Part shown: positions 8,093 to 18,160 of the stretch, piece after piece
Layout of the letters: each line of letters starts with the position of its first letter
Position numbering within the stretch: the stretch's first letter is position 1
NCBI GenBank assembly: GCA_003427395.1
Contig: BFEA01000227.1
Location: 193,649 to 221,166, forward strand
Direction of reading: 5' to 3'
Source: Chara braunii
Lineage: Eukaryota; Streptophyta; Charophyceae; Charales; Characeae
DNA length: 27,518 nucleotides
Program-made: the position numbers and the translations under genes
The notes under the pieces: model-generated
The model's input: only the letters and a program-made list of their open reading frames with translations
What the model was told of the DNA's origin: nothing
The model's database searches: none

Positions 8093-9826
8093 TCATATAT
8101 ATCCAGAGGCATCATTACGAGCAAAAATCATTCATGTGCCCCTCAATCTACCCTTCTTGACACACGAGGGAGCAGACACACATCAGCTTGTTGGTTTCCG
8201 GCGCCTTGTTTCTCAAGGTCGCCTGGTGGCGTGGCTGCTGATGTCGTGCCGCATAAGGCAGATGGCATGCGCAGTGCGTTCGGGACTATAAATCTAAACA
8301 CTCTTGTAGGCTCGAACAAAATCCCGACGACATTCGTCTAATCAATTCGAAAAGTCACGCATCTCTATACATGCATTCACTGTGGAAGGTGCGAAAATGA
8401 GACATTCACAGGAAAAGATGAGTCGCATTGCACAGTACACACGCATCCACCGTTTGCAAGACAAGTAGACGGGGTCCTTGCATAGGAGGATTACCAAGGA
8501 AAATAATGGAAGAGTTCCGGAAGAAGTTCTTTCACACCGAAACACGAGGCCGACTCATTCCCATTTAAGAGAGGGACAATCATTCAGACGCATCATTATT
8601 CAAAAAGAGAGAGAGAGAGTGAGAGAGAGAGTCGAGGGAAAGAAAGTCCAAAATAGAAGATGACAAGATCCAGGAAGAGAAAAGTTCGGCGTCACCGCCG
8701 TACACTCACGCCAAAGATAACAATCCGCAACAACGGCGCATTCACCGTTAATTCCAATTTGGCCCCGGGCCAATCAACTCAACCTCGATCCTCATACCCG
8801 CACCGACGATCCCGGCCGTCGCGTGCTAACTCCCATCACTGCGATCGTCACCCCGCTGTTGTAAACTCGACATGGTTCACCCAGATCCCACAGTCCGTCG
8901 TGGCGATCCAGCACGCAACCAGCCAGTCTATCGTCAGCCCGACAGGACTTTCCGACTCGCTTTAAACACTCTGCCTAGCCACTGCTTCCCGAAAGCTGCC
9001 TCGAGAGTCGAGAACATAAGAGAGATTTGCGGACGCGCTTGCGGGTTTTATAGTCGCGACAGGGGAGATAGAAGGGGGAGAAGGCGAAAGGAAAGCTGAG
9101 GTGTAAGAGGAGAAGGAGGAGAAGACTTTGAGACGAGTGCTCTACGAACGCCATGCTGATCCCTCGGAACTCAAGGTTCAACCAATCAGATTCATCACGC
9201 GATAGGAAGGTCCTATCGATCCACGCACCTGATTGGCGAGCGGGAGTTATCGGGGGATTGACCGGATGTCGTATGCCAGACGTAGAGGGTGAGAAGAGAA
9301 AAGGCGCAAGAGGTGGCGCAAGACGGGTCCAAGATTCAGACGATCAAGAAGGGGAAATGGGCGCGCGAAAGCAAGGCGGGAGAGAGAGAGAGGAAAACAA
9401 TTATGGGGAGAGAGAAAAAGGAGGGAGAAGGGAAGGGAGGCGCGGAGAGGGAGCGATGCGGGGGACAGAGAGAAGGAAGCTTTTGCATGCACGGCGTCGT
9501 CAACAAAAAAAAAAAAAGGCACCGAAACAGTTACAGCTTGCTTCTATCCTAATTCAAAATTGAAATCACCATAGCCGCGCGCGAAAAAATGACGCGGGAA
9601 AAGAAAATCCTACGCCTATTCGTATTCACGCAAAATTCCGAGAGTTTTTCCCGACGCGCCCAAGAACATCTACTCACCCAAAAAGGACACGTCGAAGTTC
9701 CGCTTATCCCGGAATTCCCAGCTACGGTGCCCAATTCCTAGTGCGCTCGCTAGGGCTCACGTAAATTCCCATGTATTTCTTGACTTCGTAAAAAGAAAAA
9801 CAGAACTCAGTAGTCGAAAAAGCTCT
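8093..9826. other. Unassigned stretch, purine-biased plus strand
   Basis: I see no gene here. The plus strand is strongly purine-rich in blocks (about 8600-8655, 9060-9130 and 9284-9480, with GAGAGA runs), there is an A13 run near 9506, and a concentric dyad at 9182-9236. Plus-strand open frames in this stretch are Arg/Glu/Gly/Lys-rich products of the purine bias and show no domain. Confidence 0.6.
9182..9236. promoter_or_regulatory. Concentric dyad with inverted CCAAT boxes
   Basis: CCAATCAG at 9182-9189 and its reverse complement CTGATTGG at 9229-9236 flank the inner palindrome CGATAGGA/TCCTATCG (9200-9207 and 9211-9218, 3-base loop). Both pairs share the same centre at 9209. CCAAT is the NF-Y core, so a bidirectional control region is possible, but it could also be the remains of a palindromic repeat. 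No clear gene start lies on either side. Confidence 0.4.
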
Positions 9827-10101
9827 TCAAAAAGGAAACATGGGCGCCCGAAAGCAAGAACTCAAAACGGGGTTTTCCTGGGGTAGGTATGATACAAGCA
9901 AAAAAAAGGGTACGAAAGATGGCACGGGGTCGGGAAGTGGTTCGTCATTCACAAGGGCGTAGTACACACGCATGTGGGCCATGTGGACAGTTGGACCCCA
10001 CTCCGTCTGTCGCTCCACCTCAGACCCTCGCTCGTACTGGGTCTCCTGAATGACCACCTCCTTCCCATCGATCCTCTCTCGGACCACGACCTTAACGTCC
10101 A

Positions 10102-10105
<4 letters not shown>
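9827..10105 (-). CDS. Small reading frame starting next to a (GA)n tract
   Basis: A 92-residue frame from ATG 10105-10103 to a stop at 9827. I recognise no family. The first ~60 residues look coding-like: charged, with a VKVVVRERIDGKEVVIQE pattern that alternates like beta strands, then MRVYYALVNDEPLPDPVP. The last ~30 residues turn hydrophobic and low in charge, so a first exon ending near the PDPVP codons (GT dinucleotides follow) is possible. The start codon directly abuts the (GA)n tract, which would then be 5' untranslated leader. The frame lies about 580 bp downstream, on the same strand, of the trihelix pseudogene and may be unrelated. Confidence 0.35.

Positions 10106-10187
<82 letters not shown>
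10105..10187. repeat. (TC)n microsatellite
   Basis: An almost pure TC run with one interruption (TTT near 10163), followed to about 10235 by degenerate TC blocks. On the minus strand it is a GA tract ending at the ATG of the 9827-10105 frame. It also gives rise to a meaningless Leu-Ser frame on the plus strand. Confidence 0.95.
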
Positions 10188-10685
10188 GTCGTAGTCTCTC
10201 TCTCTCGGCGACGCTCTCTCTCTCCCTCTCTCTCTGTCGTGCAAAGTGCCTGCGTGTGTCAAAGTGTTTCTGCTTGGGGACTACAAAAGGCAGCTATTTC
10301 AGGACACGCACGTCGGCCTTCGTGAGTCCCACTCGGTCCCTTCGATATTCCCCATTTACACGCTTTGTCCCAATCGACACGGTTTCTCCCGCGAACCGTG
10401 TCTCTCCCTGCAAGGATAAACGGGTACTTCTTTCTCTTTTATTTTTTTCAATTTTTTTTTTTTTTACTTCTTTGCTCTCTAACGGGTGCGGCTGTCATGA
10501 CTCCTTCAAATTTGTTTTTTCTTCCATTTTATAATTTCTACTTATGTCATGTGCACGCCAACAAAAATACTTCCATTCCAGCCCATGCCCCCATCCTTGC
10601 ATGGACTCAAACCGGCTGACAGTGTAAGGATGCCCATTGCAGCCCGCCTGTACACCAATGCTGTCACAGGGAAGAACGATCGGTG

Positions 10686-12408
10686 TCACGCCCACCTCGA
10701 GGGCAATCGCCCCCCCAGTGCCAGCAACTGAAGAACGGCATTGCCTTCTGTCATGGCACTGGCTACCGCCCCGATCTGTGTAGCCATGTCACCAAGCCTC
10801 CTTGCCACCATAGTCGGCCCTGCCGTCTGTGCTTTTGCTATCGCCGCTGCTGCCCTGTCCAACCCGTCCACGTACACCCTCGTTGACTCCGCGAGTGCGA
10901 CATTCATTCCTGACATGGATGAAGGCCCATCCCCATCGCTCACTCTACCACTAGACGTGCATCTCGCTTTACCGGCGCTAGCGTAGCCTTCAGACCGCTC
11001 CCGGTCCGAACCTCCTTGCTTAGTCGACTCTCTCGCCGAACTGTCCCCGCTCTTGGCATTTAGAGAGTCGGAGTTCAGCTTGTTGTCACAGCCTCACAGG
11101 TCCCTGATGACTTTTGCAAAATCCAGCCCATCCCTGCCCATAAGAGTCGAACTGTCCCCGTCCTTGGCATTCAGAGAGTCGGAGTTCAGCGTGTTGTCAC
11201 AGCCTCATAGGTCCCTTACGACTTTTGCAAAATCCAGTCCATCCCTGCCCATAACCGCCTATCAAAGTTTGCATACAGCCCCTCTGCCTCCCTCTCTTCC
11301 ACTGTCATGTCAAAGTATCCAGGCTTTCCGGACCTTTGTGGCCCAGCGCAAACCACTTCTTCTTGAAGTCTTCTGCACATCGATTCCAACCCTCGTCCCT
11401 CGTCCGACGGGCGATCCATTCCTGTCTCTCCTGATGCTTCTTGTGCTTGTGCACACTAGATGCATCCACCATAAGAGCATCGTCTTCACACTGGATCCTA
11501 GCAAGAGCCAAGCACTCGTCCACAAACCGTTGAACTTCTTTTGCGCAGGAGGAGCTTGCGCACCGGCACATGAACCGCCGCCTCCTTCATTCGTGTTGTG
11601 CATGTTAGTGCTCCCGTTTGCGCAGCCTCCGACCGGTGTTGATGTGGATGCCACGCCAGGCGGACGCCCACGTCCGCGCATAGTCGTCCCTATGGCTTTC
11701 CTCACTCCCGTCACGGGGGAAGATGGAGATGGATGTTGGAGCACCGCTGAGGCAGGCACATCGCCAGAGTTACTCTGCTGCCTGTGCATGGGCGTTGCAT
11801 CCACAACAGTCTGGGTCTTTGCTGGAGGCAGAGAACGATTACCATCAGGTGCGACGTGTTCTCCGCCGCAGTGCTCATAACGTCATAATTCTTGACTTGC
11901 GCCACCAGACCCCCCCCTCGCCCGCATTGCCATAGGACCGCTCACGAGCTGCTCGCCGTTCACCAGCCCCCNCCCCCCCCCCCCAACTCCTGTCCACACC
12001 ACGCTCCACGTCTTCGTCTTCCTCGAGCAACGCTGTGGTGAATCCCCTGGGAGGCAGCGATTGAGTTGCACAACCAGTGAAATAAGAGGATGTTGTGGGG
12101 GGTTGAAGCGACCCCATCTGCTGTCCCCCGTAAGCAGTGGCCATCACCGACTGCTGGAAAGGCGACTGGTTTGCGCACTGCATTTGACACAGGCCCGGTG
12201 GATCGTTTCTCCACTGTGGCAGCGACACGACTTGGGAAGGAAACGACAGGGGAACTTCGTACCTATCCGCATCCTGGCTCAACATGGACAGGTGTGCTGA
12301 TGGAGGAGTGCGTTGCAAACCCTGCAAATTGGCCGACCGGTTCTGACGCTCTGTCTTGCCATACTCTTCTTGAAAGGTCACCTCCTGCGACGAATGCCGC
12401 CTCTCCAT
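10686..12408 (-). pseudogene. Decayed trihelix/SANT-Myb-like DNA-binding protein gene
   Basis: A coherent protein can be followed across three frames. It starts at ATG 12408 with a Gln/Ser/Pro-rich N-terminus and an acidic LEEDEDVERG segment, shifts frame at a G8 run near 11915-11922, crosses a TGA near 11880, continues through a GRGRP (AT-hook-like) segment, and then enters a trihelix-type region. That region has CAEDFKKKWFAL (about 11360), then after another shift SGKPGYFDM and LYANFDRRLW, the order seen at the end of Myb/SANT-like trihelix domains. The C-terminus from about 11030 to 10686 is Ser/Gly-rich, then a helical Ala-rich stretch (LDRAAAAIAKAQ). Such proteins occur as the second protein of PIF/Harbinger transposons and as host factors; no transposase is present here. 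One N lies at 11972. Confidence 0.62.
11037..11254. repeat. 111-bp tandem duplication inside the trihelix pseudogene
   Basis: Two direct copies (11037-11143 and 11148-11254) with an offset of exactly 111 bp, that is 37 codons. Both begin CGAACTGTCCCCG and end CATCCCTGCCCATAA, with about ten differences between them. The duplicated part covers the end of the trihelix region (LWAGM.WILQKS) and the start of the Ser-rich C-terminus. Both copies carry the same frame break, so it arose before the duplication. Confidence 0.9.
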
Positions 12409-12469
12409 GTCACGTACTCGCCTCGCACCTCCGTAAAGGTCCGGACTTTAAGGGGATGTTCATATATTC

Positions 12470-12772
12470 TCACCTTGCCGCAGACCACGGGAAGATGAGA
12501 ACCCACAACACCACCGCTAGCAGCAGCAAGACAGTGAAGAAGAGAACAACAATGGCCACGACAACCAAAAGCAACAGAAGGGTGATCGACACTGCCCAAA
12601 GGAAACTGCAGCCTGTGCACCGAGCTTGTCCCACCTCCTTGCCCCAGGAGCGCGGCGATGAACAACCCTCCCCACATTGGCCGCCAGTGTCTTGCGTCCC
12701 CTCCCTTCCAGCGAGTCGCTGGGGACGTCGAACGCCCCCCCCCTCTCCCGCAAGCTCCCCAGGACGTGCCAA
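12470..12772 (-). CDS. Doubtful frame with a long hydrophobic segment
   Basis: A 100-residue frame upstream of, and on the same strand as, the trihelix pseudogene. Its C-terminal third is very hydrophobic: about 33 residues of Leu, Val, Ile, Ala and Phe (LLLLLVVVAIVVLFF onward), long enough for one or two membrane spans, ending shortly before the stop. The N-terminal part is Gly/Arg-rich and looks random. The hydrophobicity may only reflect a GTTG/CTGCTG-rich sequence. No family recognised. Confidence 0.2.
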   Translation of the reverse strand: MARPGELAGEGGGVRRPQRLAGREGTQDTGGQCGEGCSSPRSWGKEVGQARCTGCSFLWAVSITLLLLLVVVAIVVLFFTVLLLLAVVLWVLIFPWSAAR

Positions 12773-14739
12773 TTGTCGACCGGCGTGGACGCAGAACGGC
12801 TCGGTAAGGAACTGGAGGATAGGAGAGAGGAAGGTGTGACCGGCAGATGCCTGACAACAACCGAATGCCCGTCCAAGCCGATCGCCTCACCACAGGGTTC
12901 ACACGACACACGTGAACAATCTTTCCCGCCTCCCCTTGTGCGCGGTTAGCAAGGTTCGCCCTCAACAATGCCGATTCACGAAAGTATTCGACAGATCCCG
13001 CAACCCAATGCCTGGCAGCAAGCGATCACCGTCAATGCCCTGCCTCCAAACCGGGTCGGCCGGAGTCAATGCACACCTTGGGCCAGAGTGCAGATGATGG
13101 ACGGTGTGCACTGCATTGCTATCCTGTCTATGCTCTCAGCGTTGATGGTAATGGTCGACGTCCCGTTGACATGCATGCCTCATGCAGAGGATGCGCGTTG
13201 TTGACAGACTGCGTGCTCGTTTGGGGCGTCTCGGGTTGCTCCCTGCATTCCGTTCGCCCAATTTTGTGTCTTTTTTTTTTTTCACCTCCCATGCTTTCCT
13301 GATTTCAAAATGTCCACCGCTCGCTGAAAATTCAAAAAGTGTGGGACCATCGCGGAACACGACAGGGAAGCATGGGACCGGTCCATTTCCTGTGTGACAG
13401 TGGTGTTATGTACGCCCTCTGCCCAGGACCACTCCACCGGACATTGCACACGTCCGACCCGGGATGCTGCACACAGCTCGCCGTCGGCTACGGAAGGGGT
13501 GGCCCCCCCCTTACCCTTTCAATGCCAACGGAAGTCCTTGTTGCCTGGGGGCAGTGCGGTCACCCTGAACGTGACCGGCCGTTGATATTTCCAATGACTT
13601 GCTGATTTCTACTGCCGAGACTGACTGCGAGGCTGTATAGTACAGCAGTAGGTTAGATTCACAATTTTGTTTGGCTGAGGGCTAACCGAGAGACCTACCT
13701 GTAAGGAAATTCGTGAGGGACATATCTGCAAATCTGGGAAAATATAGGCCCAGTACTAACTCGAATTCCTACAACTACCCGAACTGCGTATAGCAGGCAC
13801 GGGCTACCCCTAGGGCAAAGAGGCCCTAAGTGGCCTATACTGATAGACGGTCCTATAACCTATAGCCGGGTCCGGTAGAGGCCGAGAGGTCGAAAGAGCA
13901 ACGGTACCAGTCGGTCGGTCAGTCCGGTCTAGGTCTAGTGTAGTCTATAGATAGGTTAGGCCCATCGGTTCAGGACTTTTGGCAGTTCATTTCTCGCGAA
14001 GCAGCATTGGAGAAGCCAAGCAAGTTGGTGGCCGTGAGGGTCTGCAGGCGGCACCCTGAGACCTCGCTGTTGACAGCAGCCATAGCCGGCCCAGTCCGAG
14101 TCTGCCATAGCTGGGGCATCCTCAGCCCATCTACCCTTGGGGTATCTGCGTCTGGCCGGGCTACACCGAAGCTCTACACTGGGTACTCGTGGGTGGTCGC
14201 AGCCATAGCTGCCTGTTCCTTCGTCAGAGTTGTCCATCGGCACTGAAGACTTCATCGCAGGACCTGTTCTTCATCAGGGTGGTTGGCGCTGGCCTCTGGG
14301 AGGCCATTCTGATGTGGTGCTACTAACTGGGTGTAGGATGGAGAATGGGGTGTGAGTTCTGAGAGTGGCGAGATACTGGAACAAACTCTGTTACGATAAT
14401 TGTTTGAGTTGGCTCATCATCAGTGCAATTTCAATTGTTATCCTCGCAGGTTCTACTTGTGATTGGTTGTTGGGAGTTTGTCAGAGAGAGAGAAACACTC
14501 TGTGTCTTCGCCCCATCTGTGCATAGCTGGTTTCCGCTGCCTACTTTGATCTGTGTGCAGTGCGGGCTCTGTCTCCTCTCCCCCTTCTCTTATGCATGTA
14601 TGGGCGTGTATGAGATTGTCTGTGTGCGAGTGGTGGTGAAATCGTCAGACAACCAAGTTCATAACATATGGTGTTTTTTTGTGAACGGCCGTACATGGTG
14701 AACAGGCAGACCACGAAAGAGTGGTGTTTTTGTTTTTGT
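12773..14739. other. Unassigned stretch
   Basis: No gene recognised on either strand. Open frames are short and without domains. Between about 14079 and 14215 the minus strand has three spaced GCTATGGC motifs, also found in 17581-17715. Around 13830-13965 there are many short CTATA and GGTC repeats. GAGGCCCTAAG at about 13821 recalls the right end of the MITE at 358-479 but has no partner that I can find. Confidence 0.5.
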
Positions 14740-15110
14740 CTTTTTGTCTTTTTTTTGGGGCTCACTCAGCTACAGTCACCTGATGCCCCACAGTGTGATG
14801 ACATTGAAAAAATTAAAAAAAATCGAAATAACCTACAAAATAATAAACGAAAATGCTTATTTTGGCTGGTTGCATTTTTTTTTTCATTTTTAATTAAAAA
14901 AAAACAATTCGTGAATTAAAAAAAAATAAAATTATGGTGGGTTACCCTCCTATGAACCCCAACCTCCTATAAAAAAAAAGCACCCCCCCCCCCAGCCAAA
15001 AAAAAGAAAAAAACCCGATCCCGCTCTCCGTGAACTCCATGAACTCCCACACCGTGAACTCTGTGAACTCCATGACCGGTTTCCGTACACAGACCCCGTG
15101 AACTGTGAAC
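14740..15110. repeat. A/T homopolymer region and GTGAACTC repeat
   Basis: From 14740 to about 15010 there are repeated runs of 7-10 A or T, a C10-like run near 14984-14993 and very low complexity. From 15029 to 15110 the octamer GTGAACTC, alternating with CATGAACTC or CATGACC, recurs about six times. No coding sequence. Confidence 0.75.
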
Positions 15111-15650
15111 GGGGGTACGGCACTGCCTGGGGGTACCAACAGGCCGCAGGGGTAGTGGAAACACTTTCCCTCGAATTCCAGAAACTGCCGCGCACATCCG
15201 CGCCGCTGTGGGGTCCCTCTCTAATATGCAAAGTGCTGCAAGCGAATCATTGCAACATGTGATCTGCAAAAACTGCTGCTGACTCGTATGGCTAAGGCCA
15301 ACAATACCATCGACAACAAAATAAAGAATCCAGGATAGGATATGATGTGGCCACAGTCCCAACACATACTGTGTTTTGGAAGGGGAAAAAAAAAAAAAAA
15401 AATCATTTTTCCCTTGCAGAAAGTTTTTGTTGCCACAAGCAAAACTTGGAGGGGCCAGAGGACGTCCTTGAGAAAAAAAAGGGCGGCCACCGAAGTGGTG
15501 CAGGTTTCTTGCTGACACCTGCGGGCAGATGTATGATGTACTGGTGCTTTAAAGTTTACAATGCCGTCGGAGTATGCAACTGCAGTTCAGTCAGGCATCT
15601 GGCCGTTTTTTTTTTTTTTTTTCATTTCCCTTTTTTTTTTTTTTTTTTTT

Positions 15651-15727
15651 CCGGGCGTGGCCAAGGTCCAAGGCATCTCGTCGTGTGGCTATGCCACAGC
15701 AGAGATTCCTCGGCCATGCTCGAGATT
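15651..15727. repeat. Foldback (hairpin) repeat, copy 1
   Basis: Starts CCGGGCGTGGCCAAGG directly after a long T tract and ends in GAGATT followed by an A10 run. The unit folds on itself: TGTGGC (15684-15689) pairs with GCCACA (15693-15698), CATCTC with GAGATT, and GGCCAAGG with CCTCGGCC. A related unit lies 140 bp downstream. T tract before and A tract after, with a palindromic body, fit a small foldback or SINE-like unit; I cannot name the family. Confidence 0.6.
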
Positions 15728-15790
15728 AAAAAAAAAAGGAAAAAAGACCTTTTTTCGGCTTTTTTAAGAGTTTCTTTTTTCTTTCCTCCC

Positions 15791-15860
15791 CCGGGCGTGA
15801 CGGACAAGTCGCATCGTGTGGCTGGGTCACGGCAGAGATGCCTTGGCCACGCCTTAGATT
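15791..15860. repeat. Foldback repeat, copy 2
   Basis: A second copy of the unit at 15651-15727, again after a pyrimidine tract and starting CCGGGCGTG. Its right end GAGATGCCTTGGCCACGCC is the exact complement of the left arm of copy 1 over GGCGTGGCCAAGG, so the right arm here is better preserved than in copy 1. It ends TTAGATTAATAAGG. Confidence 0.6.
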
Positions 15861-16908
15861 AATAAGGAGGGGAAGGGGGGGAAACGTGCCTGACTAAACT
15901 GCAGTTACAAACTGGGCGGAGTTCCGACTGCGGCGACTGGATTGTAAACTTCGGACCGGACTTGACTGCGAAACGGCAGTTTCAAATGCATTTAGAAACT
16001 GCTCTTGTGACTGCGCCCTAGTTACCCCAATTTTAAATGGTTTTTAATGGCAAAAGTTTGTCTCACACCATTGTGGGAGGGTAGAATACTGGGCTAGGTG
16101 GGCGGCACTGGACACGGATATCGTCAGATTACTCCAGTTCCTAGGTCACCACAGCCAACATGGCAACAGTATTGTCAGATTACTGCAACCGCATCTCATT
16201 CGAAATGCTCCTTCGGTGTGACCAGCCTGAGGCACAGAGCCCAAAAACTTCTATTACAAAGGCTGCAAAATTTGCAGATTTGTGTTCACAGTGTGAGCAT
16301 GCCATGAGGCTTATGCTCCACAGCTCAGGTAAATTACCGGGTTGGTTCCTGGACCTGGTTCCCAGCAGGCGGTGGTCCCCACCAATAGGAAGGAGTCATG
16401 GCACCTCCCTCAACATGCGCTCCTCCCACAGTGAAGTTTTGTCAAAAACAAAAGAAGGTATTTTGGAGTCTGAAAGATCCTGGTGCCTCCAGACTCAGAA
16501 AAACAGTCGTGGCCCAATCAGCCCGGGCCGGCCTGGCAGTCATGATTTCTGAGGATTCCACTGGCCCTTGCTCTCTTGCCAAGGAAAACGGATCACAGAG
16601 ACACCAATCAGCAGAGCCATCAGGATAGCATGATCTGCCCAAGGCGTCTGGAGGGGTCAAATGGAGCATCTGAGATTAAACCCCTCGCTCAAAATTGCAA
16701 TGGATTCAAACTTCTGAACGAATGGATAGAGGTCTTCTCTCAATGCCCAAACCAGTCCTACTCTTCGCTGACAGACTACTTACAGGCTGGACCATTATTT
16801 ACAGATTATTTACTTTTTTTTTTTCAGATTATTTACAAGAGTATTTGGATGAACCTAACTGAGACATTTTCAGTCCGGATGCCATGCCCAGTTTCTTCTA
16901 GCTTCTAA
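15861..16908. other. Unassigned stretch with small direct repeats
   Basis: No gene recognised; the longest plus-strand frame (16160-16552, 130 codons) shows no domain. GTCAGATTACT occurs at about 16124 and 16173, and AGATTATTTAC twice around 16802-16834. CAGTTACAAACTG at 15902-15914 and the 15996-16029 segment resemble 26844-26885. Confidence 0.5.
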
Positions 16909-17962
16909 GGCCTGGACCGCATGTGGAAAAGCCGGCGTGGAAAAGCTTATCTCGGACTCCATAGGACAAAGCAGGCCCTACGGAAAGCTGATTTCAGGAT
17001 GGCGGTGGGGTTTTCCGGGACCCAACAGCCTGGAAACTGGTATCTGGAAAAGCCACATTTTTCGTTTTCACATCGGTTTTGGGTCAGAAAAGTGGCTGTC
17101 GAGGAGTCTCTGCCGTATTCTTGTGCCCTATCCAGAGAGTAGGAGGGGGGGGGGGGGCATGTCCATGGTTGGAAACTCCTCGCCAACCCATCGGCCCATC
17201 CATTGTCCGCCCGAAGCTGTTCCCTGGTCCACTGGACAGGGCTATGGACATGCTGTTGTCGCCCAATAGGAAGGACAACCGAAACAGGTGCAAGGCTGGA
17301 CATTGCAATCAGACTCGCATACTTCGTCACTTCACATGCATACAAACAGATGGTGAATCACACTGGCGCATAGCACCCAGCTCAAAGCTCGAAGATATGG
17401 AAACCAAGACACAGTTCAGATGTAAGCTCGCTTCAACAGGCTATGGTGCATCAGCACCCACACATCGCAACTCTTGTCACTGTCTCCAACACCACTGTTC
17501 CCTTCACACTTCAACTCCGGATCACCCTGGATACCCCACACACACACTCTGCACACACACGAATACACACCTATCACTAACTATGGCAGCTACGGCCGCC
17601 AGCTAACTCTAGTCTACAAGCAGCTATGGCTGCGCTAACTCCCTTCAGCTTGGTCAAAATCGTGGTCCAACCCCGATCAACGCTCCGGTCAACCCTCTGG
17701 TCGGCTATGGCTGCCGGCACCTTCTTCCTCGCCAATCTCCCTCCTGCTACAACGGCGATGCGCATTGAGTAGCGGGTACCAGCTCCGATACCAGAGACCA
17801 CAATTCGGTCCATCTCCAGTTTCCAGGCTTTCCAAGCTCGTGGTCCATGGAAACTGGATTTTCCAGCCACTCCGGTGGGGTCCTGTCATTCCGCAGACAA
17901 ACTCTTCCAAGGAAACTCAAAACTCGTCACTTTTTAACCACTTTGCCTGTGGGATCCAGGCC
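16909..17962. mobile_element. Non-autonomous PIF/Harbinger-like element A
   Basis: The left end reads GGCCTGGACCGCATGTGG and the right end, reverse-complemented, GGCCTGGATCCCACAGG. TAA flanks both sides (16906-16908 and 17963-17965), the 3-bp target duplication of this superfamily. Total length 1,054 bp. The interior holds no transposase; it has GGAAA-rich stretches, a G10 run near 17147, a CA-rich patch near 17540, and GCTATGGCTGC motifs near 17620 and 17706. The right end is close to both ends of element B (16 of 17 bases against the right end of B), so they are one family. Confidence 0.7.
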
Positions 17963-18160
17963 TAAGTACCGTGATCAGATAAGTCTTCCTTTCAGGTCTG
18001 GTACTGCACAGCACTGGTCCTGGGCCCACTTCTTGGCAGACATCTCTCCCTTCTGTTATTTTAGCAGATAGATGTCTTGTTGATTTCGCCCCAGTCTGCC
18101 TCCATCATGTTCCTTAAACTTGTCACCGTACGTTTTTCTGATCTTGGGAAAGGTGGCTGA

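Noticed and set aside
7802-8341. 179-codon plus-strand frame
   Set aside because: Antisense to the 7544-8083 frame, which has the more coherent composition; neither is certain.
9974-10534. Plus-strand Leu-Ser repeat protein
   Set aside because: A direct product of the (TC)n microsatellite.
11053-11880. 275-codon plus-strand open frame
   Set aside because: It lies antisense to the trihelix pseudogene, is Ser/Pro/Leu-rich without a domain, and its internal repeat only mirrors the 111-bp duplication.
11972-11972. Ambiguous base in a C run, and others at 4264, 4285, 4314 and 27472-27473
   Set aside because: Sequencing or assembly uncertainty, not biology; noted because 11972 lies in the trihelix pseudogene and three others in RT.
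12090-12839. 249-codon plus-strand open frame
   Set aside because: Overlaps antisense to the N-terminus of the trihelix pseudogene; no recognisable domain and random-looking composition.
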